In this document: piece after piece, positions 36,813 to 49,340 of the stretch
Layout: every line of letters starts with the position of its first letter
Position numbering within the stretch: the stretch's first letter is position 1
From: Marchantia polymorpha subsp. ruderalis
Lineage: Eukaryota > Streptophyta > Marchantiopsida > Marchantiales > Marchantiaceae
Length of the DNA: 64,000 nt
NCBI GenBank assembly: GCA_037833965.1
Contig: AP031355.1
Location: 25,135,501-25,199,500, forward strand
Direction: 5' to 3'
The notes under the pieces: generated by a model
Database searches by the model: none
Seen by the model: only the letters and a program-made list of their open reading frames with translations
What the model was told of the DNA's origin: nothing
Program-made: the position numbers and the translations under genes

Positions 36813-38002
36813 ATATAAAGAGAGTATATCATTCAAGATATATCATATTTGGAGGTTATGTTTCATCTTTGAGTGGGCTTCTCTTTAAACCCTAGTGATA
36901 CAATTAGGCCACGTAGACGTTGGACTCACGACAAGCCGACATGTGTGGTTTAAAAGGACGATAGTTGCGTTAATACGAATTGCAAATTGACACGCGGCAA
37001 AAAGTTACGCTCGAGATGACAGTAAGGATGGGCACACAGGGCATGCGAAGAGCGAGTCAAGCAAACGTGAACAACCTCAAAATATTGCGTCCAATATTTT
37101 GTCCATCGATAAGATTTCATCCGTAATGAATAACCAATTTGAGAAAATATTTCATCCATAAATATTATGTTTCATAGAATCTTTGTTAGAATATAGGAAA
37201 ATTGAATATCATCAAAAAGTTCTTGATGTTACTAATGCATTTGGCTAGTTTTAAAGAGTTAAGAGATGAAGGAAAAGGAAAAAATTGTCGCAAAAATTGC
37301 CATGGTTTTTATTTTTGTCGGACTTATGATGCCAAAGAGATTTCAAGCTATGAAAACTAGTAGTTTGTAAGGTTCTTGTCAATATATATGTTTCTTATAA
37401 TGAGCATATATCATTAAAAGAGGGAAAGAGTTCTCAAGCTCTTTGTATTGACAAGGTAAAATCTCCACTCATGGATAATGTTGTCTAATAATTTGATTCT
37501 TATCTTATTAATGATAAAAAAAAAAACACCAGTGTTGGTGATATTTTTAACATAAGATTGAACTAGTTAAAATTAACAATAAACTCAATACATCTGATGC
37601 GTTAATCAAAGTTATTTGTTTCAAGAGTTTCATACTACACTGTGCTACTATGTTTGTTGTGCATAGAGCACAAGTAGAGTTTGGTAGCATAGTATCTTAA
37701 GTTTTTTTTTATATAATTACTCTATTCTGTGATGATTATGGTTGAGTTCTAGTTAACTCTAGTGTAAAGAGTAGACTTGTATTAGGTTTCTATCTACAAA
37801 TTACCACGAAGTAATAATGTAGGTTACAAAGATTATTGTTTTCTAAACACGAGTTAAGAGTGAGATGGTTGAGGTTAATGAGTGACCTCATATACTAGCT
37901 AAAAATAACTAGTAGTATCGCCGGCGTAGGTATTTATACCACAGGGTTTGTATATTAATTTATGTATTCGGTACACTCTCAAATTATTTTGAGTCAACAA
38001 CT

Positions 38003-38156
38003 AGATAAGCCACATATATTTCAAAATATAAAAATTATTATAGATTTCAAAATTTTGATTGATTGACTACATATTAATTGATTGATTAACTACATATCAA
38101 TCAAAATTTTGAAATCTATGATAATTTTTATATTTTGAAATCAATGTGGCTCATCT
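38003..38156. repeat. Inverted repeat with 60-bp arms
   Basis: Arms 38003-38062 and 38097-38156 are reverse complements with four mismatches in 60 (about 93%), separated by a 34-base spacer. The transcript of either strand would form a long, nearly perfect hairpin. It could be a foldback MITE or a local inverted duplication. No flanking target duplication was made out. Confidence 0.9.
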
Positions 38157-38168
38157 ACCACATAAATG

Positions 38169-38250
38169 TAGATTAAAAATAACTACGTTAATTGTTTGAT
38201 TAACTAATACAATTTAATTGTGAAAAATTAACGTAGTTATTTTTAATCTA
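38169..38250. repeat. Inverted repeat with 24-bp arms
   Basis: Arms 38169-38192 and 38227-38250 are perfect reverse complements (core GATTAAAAATAACTACGTTA) around a 34-base spacer. This hairpin follows the larger one at 38003-38156 by only 12 bases and has the same spacer length. Confidence 0.9.
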
Positions 38251-39318
38251 ATTAGTGTTATTATAGTCTTTTAATATATATTGAAAATATTCAATTCACT
38301 AAAAACTTAAATTTGTGGTTGTTTTAAATGACACAATCTTAGAAATTGATATGATTTTATTATGATTCATAGACATATACTCTTAGACGTGAACCATGTA
38401 TGCTATGTGTGAATTCATTATGTGAATACATGTCTAATTGTTAAAAAATTCATGAAATATGATAATATCATATAGATTCAAAGTTCATAAAATAATCAAA
38501 ATCAATCAAAATATGATTGTAAGAAGTGAAATCATGTATGTAGATAGTATGAGATTGGATGAGAATAGAATAATAAGCAAAAGAAACATTTACCTCATGC
38601 ATATTATGATGAGGGAGCATAAAAAAGCTGTAAATATAAAGATTAAGTGTGCAATTAAATTAAATCATAACATCAGATGTCAATAATGATTGAAGTAAAT
38701 AACTGAGGAATCAATGTTTCATGAGGGTTTTTTTAAAAACATTACAAATAAAGAAAATTTCACCTCTACTTATGATTGAAGTTGAAATGATTCAATCTTC
38801 ATATTTGTGCAAATTATCTAGATTTGAATTTAGATTTCGTGAGGTGGTCTAAAGACTATGAAACACGTGATATGATCTATACACATAACATTAAATTAAA
38901 TGAGCTCTTCAAGAAAATTTTGAAGCTATAGCGAGCATAAACAGAACAATACAAACATTTGACATCATGTATCTTCTATGACATGCAAAATTACAGCTTT
39001 ATGATATTCCACTGACAGAATTCAACCATGAGAGTTTTCAAATGACATTAATAAATTAAAACCAAGATGTATGAGTTCTACCTCAGTACAATGTCGAGTG
39101 GATCCAATTTTAAAGTAAAACAGTAAACAACAAAAACCTTAAACACAAGTTTTTTTTAAGAAATATCACTCAAATTACAACATCTTAACAAATATCAATC
39201 ACTTCACCATCCACCTTAGGTAACACAAAGCGTCAAGTTGAAAAAATAATTTATAAATCTTGGCCTACTCAAGATCTTGAACGTATATCCCGTCAGTACG
39301 TGATATATTGATTCTGGC

Positions 39319-39378
39319 CTCACACTTACTCTATCTTCTTCCCGTAATCTCACACTTACTCTATCTTCTTCCCGTAAT
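39319..39378 (+). repeat. 30-bp perfect tandem duplication
   Basis: A unit beginning CTCACACTTACTCTATCTTC is present at 39319-39348 and 39349-39378 with no difference. The identity in a region that has otherwise decayed suggests a recent duplication. Confidence 0.95.
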
Positions 39379-40449
39379 CTCGTCCGCCTCCACATCCTTG
39401 CATATAGGATGTTCTACGATAGAACGGTTTGAATTTAATGTATATAATGAAATCATGAGTAACAGGTTTCATGCAGATCACATGCAAGACGCGAGGAAGT
39501 ACAGAACCAATGAGAAGCAAACGCACCACACAGTGTGTACACAGACGGATAAAAATGAGGCCATGATCATTTCGTCAGTATAGTAAAACCTTCACACAAT
39601 GGTCCTTTTACTGTTTTTTATTTCGTGGGGCACATGGGGCTTGTACTGTATAGAGATACAGCCTTCTTCGTAAAAATGTCCCGGCGTTTGGCATATATCT
39701 GTCCTTGTGCGCTGAATTATAAGGTATTATATTCAAAATTTGGGAACGTGCCGTTGTCCAAATTTTCCTTAAAGTTGCAGGAAAAAACAAGCGTTTCGCA
39801 GTGTATCTCTATGACCTGCCTTAGGAAGTATTCTCCTTATTTTTCATCAACAATAGTTTGCAACCATAGAGCTGTGTACTGAATTCTCTAAGGTCCGTAA
39901 ATTTCTCAGAATGGTTGCACTTTTTTCGACTATACTTTGAATCTTTCATAGTTCTTGAGTGTGAATCGTACGCGATTTTTTTTTGTCTTACAGTTACTAC
40001 TACAAAATGCTGATAACTTTGCCCAGCTCCCATCAGTGCACACTTTAGTGAGAATATTCATATAACTGGTTTCAATCATAACTAACATTTTTTTTTTTAA
40101 AGATAGAAGAATTGTAACATGCAATGTCGTTCTTACTTACACAATATCTTCCACAAGTTATGATTATTTGCATTTTTTTGGTCTAAAATATATTTCGCCA
40201 TGTATATTCTCGTCAAACCCTAAAAAGTGCAGACCGAATGTCATGATTGAATATTCTACTTCTCATATTACATATTATCCAAACATATTCAATTATATAA
40301 ATTTTATTATTTATGATTCATTTATTACTTAAGAAGGCAAATTATTCTTAATTTATAAAATGAAATCCTCATATATATACTCATGATCAACTTTTTTGTA
40401 CATATGGAAATTAAAAATCTTATTTACTATCGAGCTCGTTTGTCCTAAG

Positions 40450-41940
40450 TATTTCTTATATTAGAAATTTGCATGAAGGTGTTTATTACGTTCAGATAGT
40501 ATGCTCCACTCACGTTAGCAACATGACAAGGTGGTAAGAAAGCTGCACAAAAGTTGATCACCTGAGAGCAAAGTTTCAGTCCAAAAAATGTTGAAACAAA
40601 GGTCATATAGAGTTGTAGTTCGGATCTAAAATCTGCATATGGAGTTGACTATTCCACTGGAAACCAAAACCGGCAAGTGCCCTGCCGGTTTAGATTTACT
40701 TCAAAGTTTTTCCACTAGCAAGTTTTTACATTTCAATCATTGGTCTACATTTAAAACACTTCCCTTGGTACCGTGGCTACCTTTTCGTCATAAGGCAAGG
40801 CATGTGACAACAGTGATGAGGAATTAAAAAGAATTTTTTCTCGGGTCACTGAAGGTCGTGACGGAGAGAGAATATAAAAAGGAAAGAAAGTAAACTCTCG
40901 AGGTTTTTAATGTCCTACAAAGTTGAAAATGCCGCAGCTGTTACCACGTCTGCAAAACAGTGGAACCAGAAGGCTCGAGTCCGGTAAACCCGTCCATCGG
41001 GCACGATGATTCCCGGTGGCCACCGCAAAGTTCTACCGCACGTATCGTGAAGATATGGACCGTATCTTTATCATGAGCGAGGAGAATCCAGAGGCCAGGT
41101 AGATAACGACAATATGACGCAACACGTGGCGCCCCTGCCAGAAAATGACAGTGATCTTTCCTCCGAGATTATCGGCATCGCCATCGCCCGCGCGAAGGAC
41201 GGGCGCAGTCCCGCCATTTTGGCCCTGTGGATTCCGTTGCCTCCTGCGATTTGGCTCCTCTGGCCGGCGCTGGCGCTGGCTTCACCGGCGCCAGAGTTCT
41301 CCGTAGATTCCATGTACCTCGATACAGCACGCCCAGCCGACTGTCGGATAACGACTGCCATTTATTCCAGTCTGTTACTTAATTCTCCTCTTTGTGCAAA
41401 TGTGCATCGTAATGACGAGAAGTCAAGAGCATGGTGCGATCGGATGGTACCACGAGCAGGAACGACTTTTCATCGACATGTATGGGCAGAAAAAGGAATA
41501 AAGGCTCCGAAGAAGAAACTCCAGGCGATGAATCTCAGTGGACGCAGGACTACACAGCCGAGCCTGAAGAAGATGCGAGGCGAGAAACATCATTAAAGAA
41601 GAAGACGCCAAGAATGCGTGGATTTGTCGTTAAGGTGTGGTAGAAAGAATAAACAAAATAGTTCTTGCAGCTACTCGCTAATGAACAATAATCACCGGTG
41701 GTGAAGAAGGAAGAACTGCTTCGATGTTTTGGGGTTAATGAGTAGTGGTCCGTCGTGAGCAGCGGAGTACTGGTGTACTAGGCCCGTTCCATTTTCAGAG
41801 TGCTTCCGGAATCAGGGACCTGTCTACCCTGCTCCAAGAGTCGAGTCTCTCGGTCTCGTTCCGGCTTACCTTGATTTAATAATGTACCGCATATCAAGAA
41901 GGTGGCTGTGGTTGAAGTACGAAGGCTGGCAGATCTAGAA
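40450..41940. other. Intergenic DNA with overlapping antisense frames
   Basis: A GC-rich island at about 41.05-41.60 kb holds a plus-strand ATG frame of 160 aa (41114-41596) and a minus-strand ATG frame of 96 aa (41071-41361). The minus-strand product begins MAVVIRQSAGRAVSRYM, like an organelle-targeting leader, then becomes low in complexity. Neither is recognised, and at most one can be real. The remainder shows no gene. Confidence 0.35.
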
Positions 41941-41949
41941 GATGGCGAA

Positions 41950-42650
41950 AGTCCGAGCTATTGGTGGTCACAAAGGCGTACCTACAAAGGCGGTGTATCC
42001 CGAGGATTGCTTTCTATGGATGGGCTTCGTTGGACTTATTGCCCCGGATCCCCACAAATGAGGAAACAAATCGATCCACTCGAAATTCTCCTTCCGTGAA
42101 AGGTATGCAAGAAGGGGGCTACACTTCTTATCCTTGGGGGGCCTCGATGCATGGACAGATGTAGAACCGTTGCCGTGTTCCAAGATTCTTTTCTTGCACT
42201 CTATTATCCAGAAATAACGTAGAAAAAGATCAACATAATCTTCATCCATTTGTTAACCTCTTGGCTGGACCCAGCTACCGTTCACTTTTCATACATTCAT
42301 CGACCTGACATTCCCAAGCGGGGAACAAGAACATTTCATACGAGAAGAAAGGAGCCGATCGCCAATGCTTCTTCTTGATTCGGAGAAGAGGCAAGGCCCG
42401 TACGGCTGCTTTGTTGGGCCCCCTATTCGCTTCATGGGTTCATAGGCGCTATTTTGTGGGTTTTTTATAATGCTAGCTTGCGAAGACATTATACGGCCGC
42501 ATTTCTTTACACCGACATGTCCAAGCTGTAGACAACAGCAATTCATCCATTCACGAAAACAATGCATAGGAATAAAATACTTCCAAGGCCGTCTGCTAAC
42601 TACCTAATGAAATGAAGAATGAAGAATCTTACCGAAATGGTCACCATGGA
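41950..42650. other. Probable mitochondrial DNA insert (NUMT)
   Basis: The texture of this roughly 700-base stretch (mixed GC near half, GAAGAA/CTTCTT words, GGGGGGCC and GGGCCCCC runs, no simple repeats) is that of land-plant mitochondrial intergenic DNA and differs from both sides. It has a minus-strand frame of 93 aa (41968-42249) containing FEWIDLFPHLWGSGAISPTK, and plus-strand pieces such as QCFFLIRRRGKARTAALLG, which look like mitochondrial open frames. I cannot name a mitochondrial gene in it, so the call rests on overall character. Confidence 0.4.
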
Positions 42651-42659
42651 TGGATTCGA

Positions 42660-44207
42660 TAGAGAGGTATTCATTGATTCATCATCCTAAGGACGGTGAA
42701 CGAGGCCCCACGAGGGACATGGTTCCCGCACCTTACACAGTCTGCATTGACCGAGAATGATGAACTACGCAGTAACTGGCAGCGAGAAACTGGCGGAGGT
42801 GGTGTGGTGGCAAGTGCTGTCGTCGTCGCCGGTGCAGCGGAGGAAGGATGATGGGGGAGGGACTGGATCGGGTGGGGTAGGGGATGGTGGTACGCAGTGA
42901 CGGAGGAGGTGAGTGAGGTGAGTGTACGCTCGCTGGCGTCGGGCTTGGACTCCGGCGGGCGCTTCTTCTGTTCTGGGCTGGCCATCTCCTTCACCAACTT
43001 TCCCGCTCGCACTGTGAACTTCTTCTTGTCTTGTCCGCGCGTTGTGCGGACGAGTAAGGTTTGTTGGTGAAGCGCATTGCATGCTGTGATTGATGATGTC
43101 CAGCGAGAGAGCGAGGGAGGCAGGAGCGATGGAACACGAGGAGGTATAGATAGCAGAGGGCTCGACCTGCATGATTGTGCTGGTTCATTCCCTGCTACCA
43201 CCTTCTTGAGTTCTCCTCTCGCTCGTTCGTTCCGGGACGGGACGAGGAGGCACGAGTACAACAATTATTACTACTACTAGTACCGATATTCGCAGCTTGG
43301 AGCGGCTGGAGCTCGTGCCATGCGCGTCTCCTCGTCCTTGCTATCGTCAGTTCCTCTCTCCCTTTCGATCTCTCGCCATTTGCTTTCAACTCGTTCTGGA
43401 CTGTTCGCCAATGCTGATCGATTTCATTTATTTACCGATTTGTATCGGGTTCTCTCTGGCGTAGCGCATTTTGCATCGGTGTTCCATGTGATGGCGCATC
43501 GCTGCTTTTAGTGCCTCCTGTGCTGCAAGTGTACCATTGACTTAAACTCGTGGTTTTTCTCGTCGATACGCCGGGTCTCCTCTCTCTCTTTCTGTGGTTT
43601 TCGTCCGATCTGTCCGCTGAAAAATAAAGAGCTCTTTTCCTTCCCTTGCCGTTCTTGTGATAATACTTCAAATCGAAAAGCCAATGCATGATGCCCGAAG
43701 ACCTCCTATTCATTGGACGTGAGCTTTCATCAAACGGAGAGGACTCATTTCTGTAGACCTATTTCCCGCAGTGTCTTGAGCAACCCCTTCAGCTTCTTGG
43801 ACCGCCTGCCTGGCTCTTGTGTCTGTTTAGACTTTCCCCCTCTCTCTCTTTCTGCTCGTCGTGTTGAGGGCGGGGATCATTTCTGGCGCGACTAGTGTTT
43901 TGATGCCGATGAACAGGTCCATGTTGCACGGAATGCCGTATCGTTTACAGATCCGTAGGTGATAGATAGTCCACTCCGCGATCGAGGTCCGATGTGCCCT
44001 GGTGATTGGAGTGGCTGTTTCTCCCCTCGTGTGCTGACTGTCCGAAGCCTGCAATCGTGCGCATTTGTCGCTTGTGATATTTAGTCCTTTCCTCGATCTT
44101 CCTTATTCGGGGGTCTAACGCAGAGAGTGAATGTCTCGGAACTTGCTGAACAGGCCATTCCGATAATATCTCGACTTGAAGCCCTTCGACTTCACGAGTA
44201 CTGCACA
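42660..44207 (+). promoter_or_regulatory. Upstream region and probable long leader of DWF1
   Basis: This GC- and CT-rich stretch directly precedes the sterol reductase start codon. Several CT tracts (about 43.36-43.40, 43.57-43.60, 43.84-43.86 kb) look like leader sequence. A possible leader intron acceptor (TAACGCAG) ends near 44120. A 197-residue minus-strand frame at 42671-43264 crosses the region, but its product is proline- and serine-rich low-complexity sequence and is not called as a gene. Confidence 0.4.
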
Positions 44208-47136
44208 ATGTCGGACCTAAATACGCCCTTGGTGAAGAAGAGAAAGTGGTCATGGGTAGACTGGGCAGTCCAGTTTCGATGGATCCTTGTCATTACTGTG
44301 GTCTTGCCCGTCTCCATGGCTTTCGACATTTGGGCCGAGTGGGGCGATTGGTGGTCTGCTCGCAAATCAGAGGAGAAGCGTCAAAAGGAGCACGACAAGC
44401 ATGTGGAGGAAGTGATCAAGAGGCTGAAGGTGAGGAACTATCTCTCTTTGAGTCATTGTCGTAGGGGCTATCTTTGGTCAATGCTTGTAAACCGGAATCC
44501 TACAATGTCCGACAAGTCGTCGTCTTCAGTCAGTGTCCATGTTCTGTAGAATGACGGAAAAAATGTGTCTCTTCCCTGAGTGCACTTACAGCTTTGCCTA
44601 GAGAAGGTAGCGTGTGGTGCCCCTACATTCGGTCTGCCAGTTAGTTTCTGTTCCAAAGCTTCATGCCAGTTCTCGTGCTGTCGTGCAGTCTAGAGATGCA
44701 TCGAAGGATGGGCTGGTATGCACGGCCCGTAAGCCCTGGATAGCCGTGGGAATGAGGAATGTCGACTACAAACGAGCCCGTCATTTCGAGGTCGACTTAT
44801 CGGCCTTTCGTCAAGTTTTGGAGATCGACGAAGAGAATATGATTGCGCGGTGTGAGCCTTTGGTCACCATGGGACAGATTACCCGCATGACCGTTCCCAT
44901 GAACCTTTCCCTGGCCGTAGTGGCCGAACTCGACGACCTGACAGTAGGAGGCCTAATCAATGGGTACGGTATTGAAGGAAGTTCTCATATCTACGGGCTT
45001 TTCTCCGACACCGTCGTATGGTACGAAATAGTTCTTGCTGACGGGCGATTGGTGAAGGCCACTCGAGACAACGAGTTTTCCGACCTGTTCTACGCCATTC
45101 CTTGGTCTCAGGGTACCTTGGGCTTACTGGTGGCTGCCGGAATTAAGCTCATCAGAATTAAGGAATACATGAAAGTCACGTACAAGCCTGTGAGAGGAAC
45201 CGTGCGCGAGCTCGGGCAAGCTTACCTTGACTCATTCATTCCTCGCGATGGCGACCAAGACAACCCCGAGAAGGTGCCTGAATTCGTCGAGGGGATGGTG
45301 TATAACGACCACGAGGGAGTGATGATGACCGGAAGATACGCGTCGAAGGAGGAAGCGAAGAAGAAGGGCAATGTGATCAACAGGCAGCGCTTCTACTTCA
45401 AGAAGTGGTTCTACCAGCACGCCCAGACCGCTCTGAAGAAGGGAGAATTTGTCGAGTACATTCCAACGCGTGATTACTACCACAGGCACACCAGATGTTT
45501 GTACTGGGAGGGCAAGCTCATCCTGCCCTTCGGAGACCAGGTCTGGTTCCGCTACTTGTTCGGATGGATGATGCCGCCCAAGGTGTCATTTTTGAAGGCA
45601 ACCCAGGGAGATGCCATCCGGAACTATTACCACGAGCGCCATATCATCCAGGACATGCTCATTCCCGCCTACAAGGTCCCTGAGGCTCTTGAGTTCGCCC
45701 ACAACGAGTTTGAGGTATGTGACTGCGAAGCCCTACATTGATTCTGTCAGCTGTTCAAAGTTTTCCTCCCCCATGAGTCGAGGTCAGCTCGTGCCTCGAC
45801 TCATGGAGCTGGTCGGGAAGCCTGGAGCCTCAGTTCTGTTTTCTCCATTCTTTTAGTTGACAGTGCAGTCTTCTTGACTTGTTGAGTAAGTGCATGAAAA
45901 AATGTCAGTGCATCGAGCACATCGCTTCTTCTCTGATACAATGTCGGTGCATTTCGTCCCACGGTTTGGCTACGTGAGTACGAGCTAGGCGCCTTGGAAG
46001 CGGTCGTACTAGGAACCCGGTTTTCTCCATCGCCGGGGAACGCAGAGGGATTTAGTGCTTGTAAGAGCCGATGAAGCTCCAGGGCGAAGCTAGCCACGAA
46101 AATTTGAATCACTGCCTGACTCTTAAAGCTTATTAAGTCACATGTAACTTGGCACATGCGAAACTTCTATCACGTTTATTCACGTGGGCGTTCTCACACC
46201 CCTACTTACATTCCGATGGATGTGTACGTCGGCAGTTCATGTGTCATACATGGAGCGCTGTGCGGCTCCATCTCGAGCATTTCTCACGTCCATCTCCTTC
46301 TTGAAAGAGCACCTTCCACCTCTCTCCACAGTGAGGGCTCGACGGTGAAATTGTCGGTGCTGACGTGTCCAACGCCAAAAGATTTTGGTAGTTCCGTCTA
46401 GATAGTGGTTTATATTCCACATCGTACTGACGTAATTTGGCGTCAAGCTCGAAGTCGAGCTCCCCAAACGTGCTCGTCCCGGTGGGGCATAGAGACTTCA
46501 TAATATCAGATATGAACATGCGTGTTAAGTGAGCACACATGTTCTAGCTCGTGGTTCCATCTGGCTGCCAAAGCTTTAGTTCTTGCCTCGAAATTTTATT
46601 GCGCATATCTTTCACCGACAATGTGAGGAAGTCACGTCGAACCTGTCATCTCACTATCTCACGCCTATGTCATGCAGCTGTACCCAATTTGGCTCTGCCC
46701 TCACCGCATTTTCAAGGCACCCATGAAGACCATGATCAACCCGCAGCCAGGTTTTGAGTACGAGAAACGCCCCGGTGACACCCCTTACGCCCAAATGTTC
46801 ACCGACGTCGGGCTTTACTATACCCCCAACGCTGTCTTCCGAGGCGAGGAATTCGACGGAGTGGCTGCCGTGAAGAAACTGGAACAATGGCTCATCGACA
46901 ATAAGGCTTTCCAGGCTCTCTACGCCGTATCGGAGTTAAACGAGCAAGATTTTTGGCGTATGTTCGACGCCACACTCTACAACAAATGCCGAGACAAGTA
47001 CAGGGCCGTCGGTACTTTCATGGGTGTTTACTACAAGTCGAAGAAGGGTAAGAAGTCAGAACAGGAGGTCAGGGATGAGGAGTCCAAGGTTCGCGAGACA
47101 CAGTACGCAGACATTGAGAAGCCAATGTCGGACTAG
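44208..47136 (+). CDS. DWF1: Delta24-sterol reductase (DWARF1/DIMINUTO)
   Basis: Three exons, 44208-44429, 44689-45714 and 46678-47136, join in phase 0 with GT-AG introns of 259 and 963 bases. The product is 568 aa; the Arabidopsis protein is 561. It is an FAD-dependent enzyme that isomerises and reduces the delta24(28) bond in plant sterols (24-methylenecholesterol to campesterol, isofucosterol to sitosterol). The start MSDLNTPLV is the family start, with A at -3. A membrane anchor lies at about 24-46. The FAD-binding PCMH-type domain has DASKDGLVCTARKPWIAVGM (77-96), EPLVTMGQITRMTVP (130-144) and ELDDLTVGGLINGYGIEGSS (154-173), then PWSQGTLGLLVAA (212-224). The C-terminal half carries EYIPTRDYYHRHTRCLYWEG and ends with the conserved GTFMGVYYKSKKGKKSEQEV. 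Arabidopsis DWF1 is bound by calmodulin near its C-terminus; the basic helix is present here too. In a bryophyte its main role would be membrane sterol synthesis. Confidence 0.97.
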
Positions 47137-49340
47137 GTTTAGCAGTTCTGCAGTCTGCAAAGCAATGATCCATCAGTAGGTCGCGGTCTAGAAACTGAAA
47201 TTTTTTAGAGTTCTGCTTCGCAGAGCTCATAGCTATTTCCATGTACAGAGATCCTCAGCTGATCGATCTTTTGTTTTGAGAGGTTTTTTATGAAGAGAGA
47301 TTGAGATGGGTTTTCACCCTTTCGAGAAGCCTGGCCAGCTTATTCCAGACTCTCGTTTTTCACGTTTCGTTTTTTTGTTTAGCTTAGCTTTAAAGCTTCT
47401 GTAACGAGTTCTGCCAGATAATTCCGGTCTGAGTCAGTAAAGGTCAATGACCTCTTCGTAAAGCGCAAAGGTCTTGAATCTCATTGAATGCACATTTTCG
47501 CCCTCCTACTAGTTACCGTTTATCGTGTAAATGTGTATATCGCGATGAGACCGCTCCTACTACTGCACCTGCCGCCTTGAATCTGGAGTGGCGTCCATGC
47601 GTCCTCATTTCGTGGTGGGAGAGCAGGATAAACTTTAGAAGCGAAGCGAAACACAAACACAATGATATCAATGTACATTCGTGGAAAGTATGAAGTCTTA
47701 GTCATAAAGGTGGTATTTCTGGACCTTTGGTGCCAAAGCCGATGATCAAATCCTCTATGTTAAACTATATTGCTCGAGATAATAACCGAAGTCGTAAATG
47801 GAGAGTATTGACATCAAATGATAAGGTCTCATCTAATATACCGACCTACAATGTGCGGCGAATAGTAATATCTTTACCTTCTGCAATGTTCGGGAAAGAC
47901 CAGTATTTTAAAGTGTCCTCAGCGGATTTTAGACAACTGGATTGAAGTTAGCCTATATTCGAGACCCTCTCTTCAGGTTGGTGCAAACTGGCGAATACGT
48001 CGTGACCTTAGTGGAACGGAAGAAATCGATGTAGGTGAGAAATGATGACATCCATCGGAGACGAATGTGAGCATTGTAATGTAGTCAAAAGTGCAGTTGA
48101 TGTGAAATGCAGGGCAGGAGGCAACGGACTAGCTCTGCTGTGGTGGATCCAACTTCCGGAAAATCTTTTCTAACAAAAATTTTCTTCTTCACAGCACTTG
48201 CTTGCTGATAGAGAGGAAGATAATCAGTACGCTCCTCTTTAAATCCCCAGTGACAATCGTCTGCATCGTGCAAGGTTGTATTTGACAGAAAGAGTTCCAA
48301 CGTTGTCATTCCCTCGCTTGAGCTGGCACCTACACACTCACACACAGAAGCGTCCGGTGGGTGACAGCTTTTTCTTGACGAGTATTTACCATCATGTGCG
48401 GCCCATGTGACTTCCTTTCAAGTTTTGCTGCATATTCTATCCTCTGCGCCTGTTATTGTTGGGTGGATTCTCGCATCTCCATGTTCTGTACTTGGCCACA
48501 GTGAATTGTCAGTGCGAAGTCTGAGTGAGATAAAGCTTCAACCTCTAACTGCAAACCTCGTTGACCCCAGTCTCTATCCTCTGTTGGCCTCTGTCCACAA
48601 TTTGTCAGCAGATTTAGTAGCTTTGCCTAAGCATGAGATCTCCAAATCATGCAGCGTTGTTCGACAGACTTATAGTGGACAGAGCACGTGACAATGCCCT
48701 CCATTTGTTCAACCGAACAATCTTAGCCTTCGCCTTCTGTAAACAGGCGACCATGATAACCGAGAGACCTTTCCTCATAGTCAACACTCAAACTGAGTGA
48801 GTTCGAAATTACTTACCATCGACTCCCCGACTCTGCTGCAGATACATGAACTTGCAACACGCGTCACTATTTCAAGGCTGTCAGATACGTTTTGGAAATA
48901 TCTATCGATTGAAATCGGTGCCATTGTCTTCGTACCCTCAATCCTCTCCACCGTCAGCACCACTGCCCATCTCCATGTAGTGAGAGGATGTACACACAGG
49001 GATTGAACAATGAAGCATATCAGCTCAGCGGGCCGTAATAGTGCAGTTCTGTTGAGCGAATGTCTTCTCGCTTATCCCCTAAAGCCTGTCATTGTCACTG
49101 TCAGCTTCAACTTTTTAGTGATGAGGTTGTTGTGCGGCTGATGATCGTGACTTTTGCTGCAGTCTGCTAGTTCGCACGAACAGTCTTCACTCGATGGCAT
49201 GTGAAGGGCGGGAGCTCCTCGGAACACCATCTCCATCTCATAATGGGCAGTGACGGGTCACCGAACTCCTTCTCCACGCTCTCGTATTTACACTGGAGCC
49301 AAACATTTCATGTCACAAGTACACATAATCTGAAACCGCT

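Larger units (their letters stand above)
31050..40450. other. Long AT-rich, CpG-poor block
   Basis: For over 9 kb the sequence is dominated by A and T, with almost no CG dinucleotides over long stretches (for example 32.2-34.9 kb). Both flanks are of ordinary composition. No coding frame exceeds about 95 codons and none is recognisable. The block contains tandem duplications, inverted repeats and a GC-richer island at about 36.16-37.15 kb, listed separately. Long-term cytosine methylation followed by deamination of old silenced repeats is the simplest explanation. It does not look like plastid DNA, as no plastid gene is present. Confidence 0.7.

Noticed and set aside
31050-40450. Plastid DNA insert, because of the AT-rich composition
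   Set aside because: No plastid gene, tRNA or rRNA is present, and the sequence is full of short repeats.
42671-43264. Minus-strand frame of 197 codons
   Set aside because: Proline/serine/threonine low-complexity product in the GC-rich DWF1 upstream region; not recognised and no splice context. It stays possible but unsupported.
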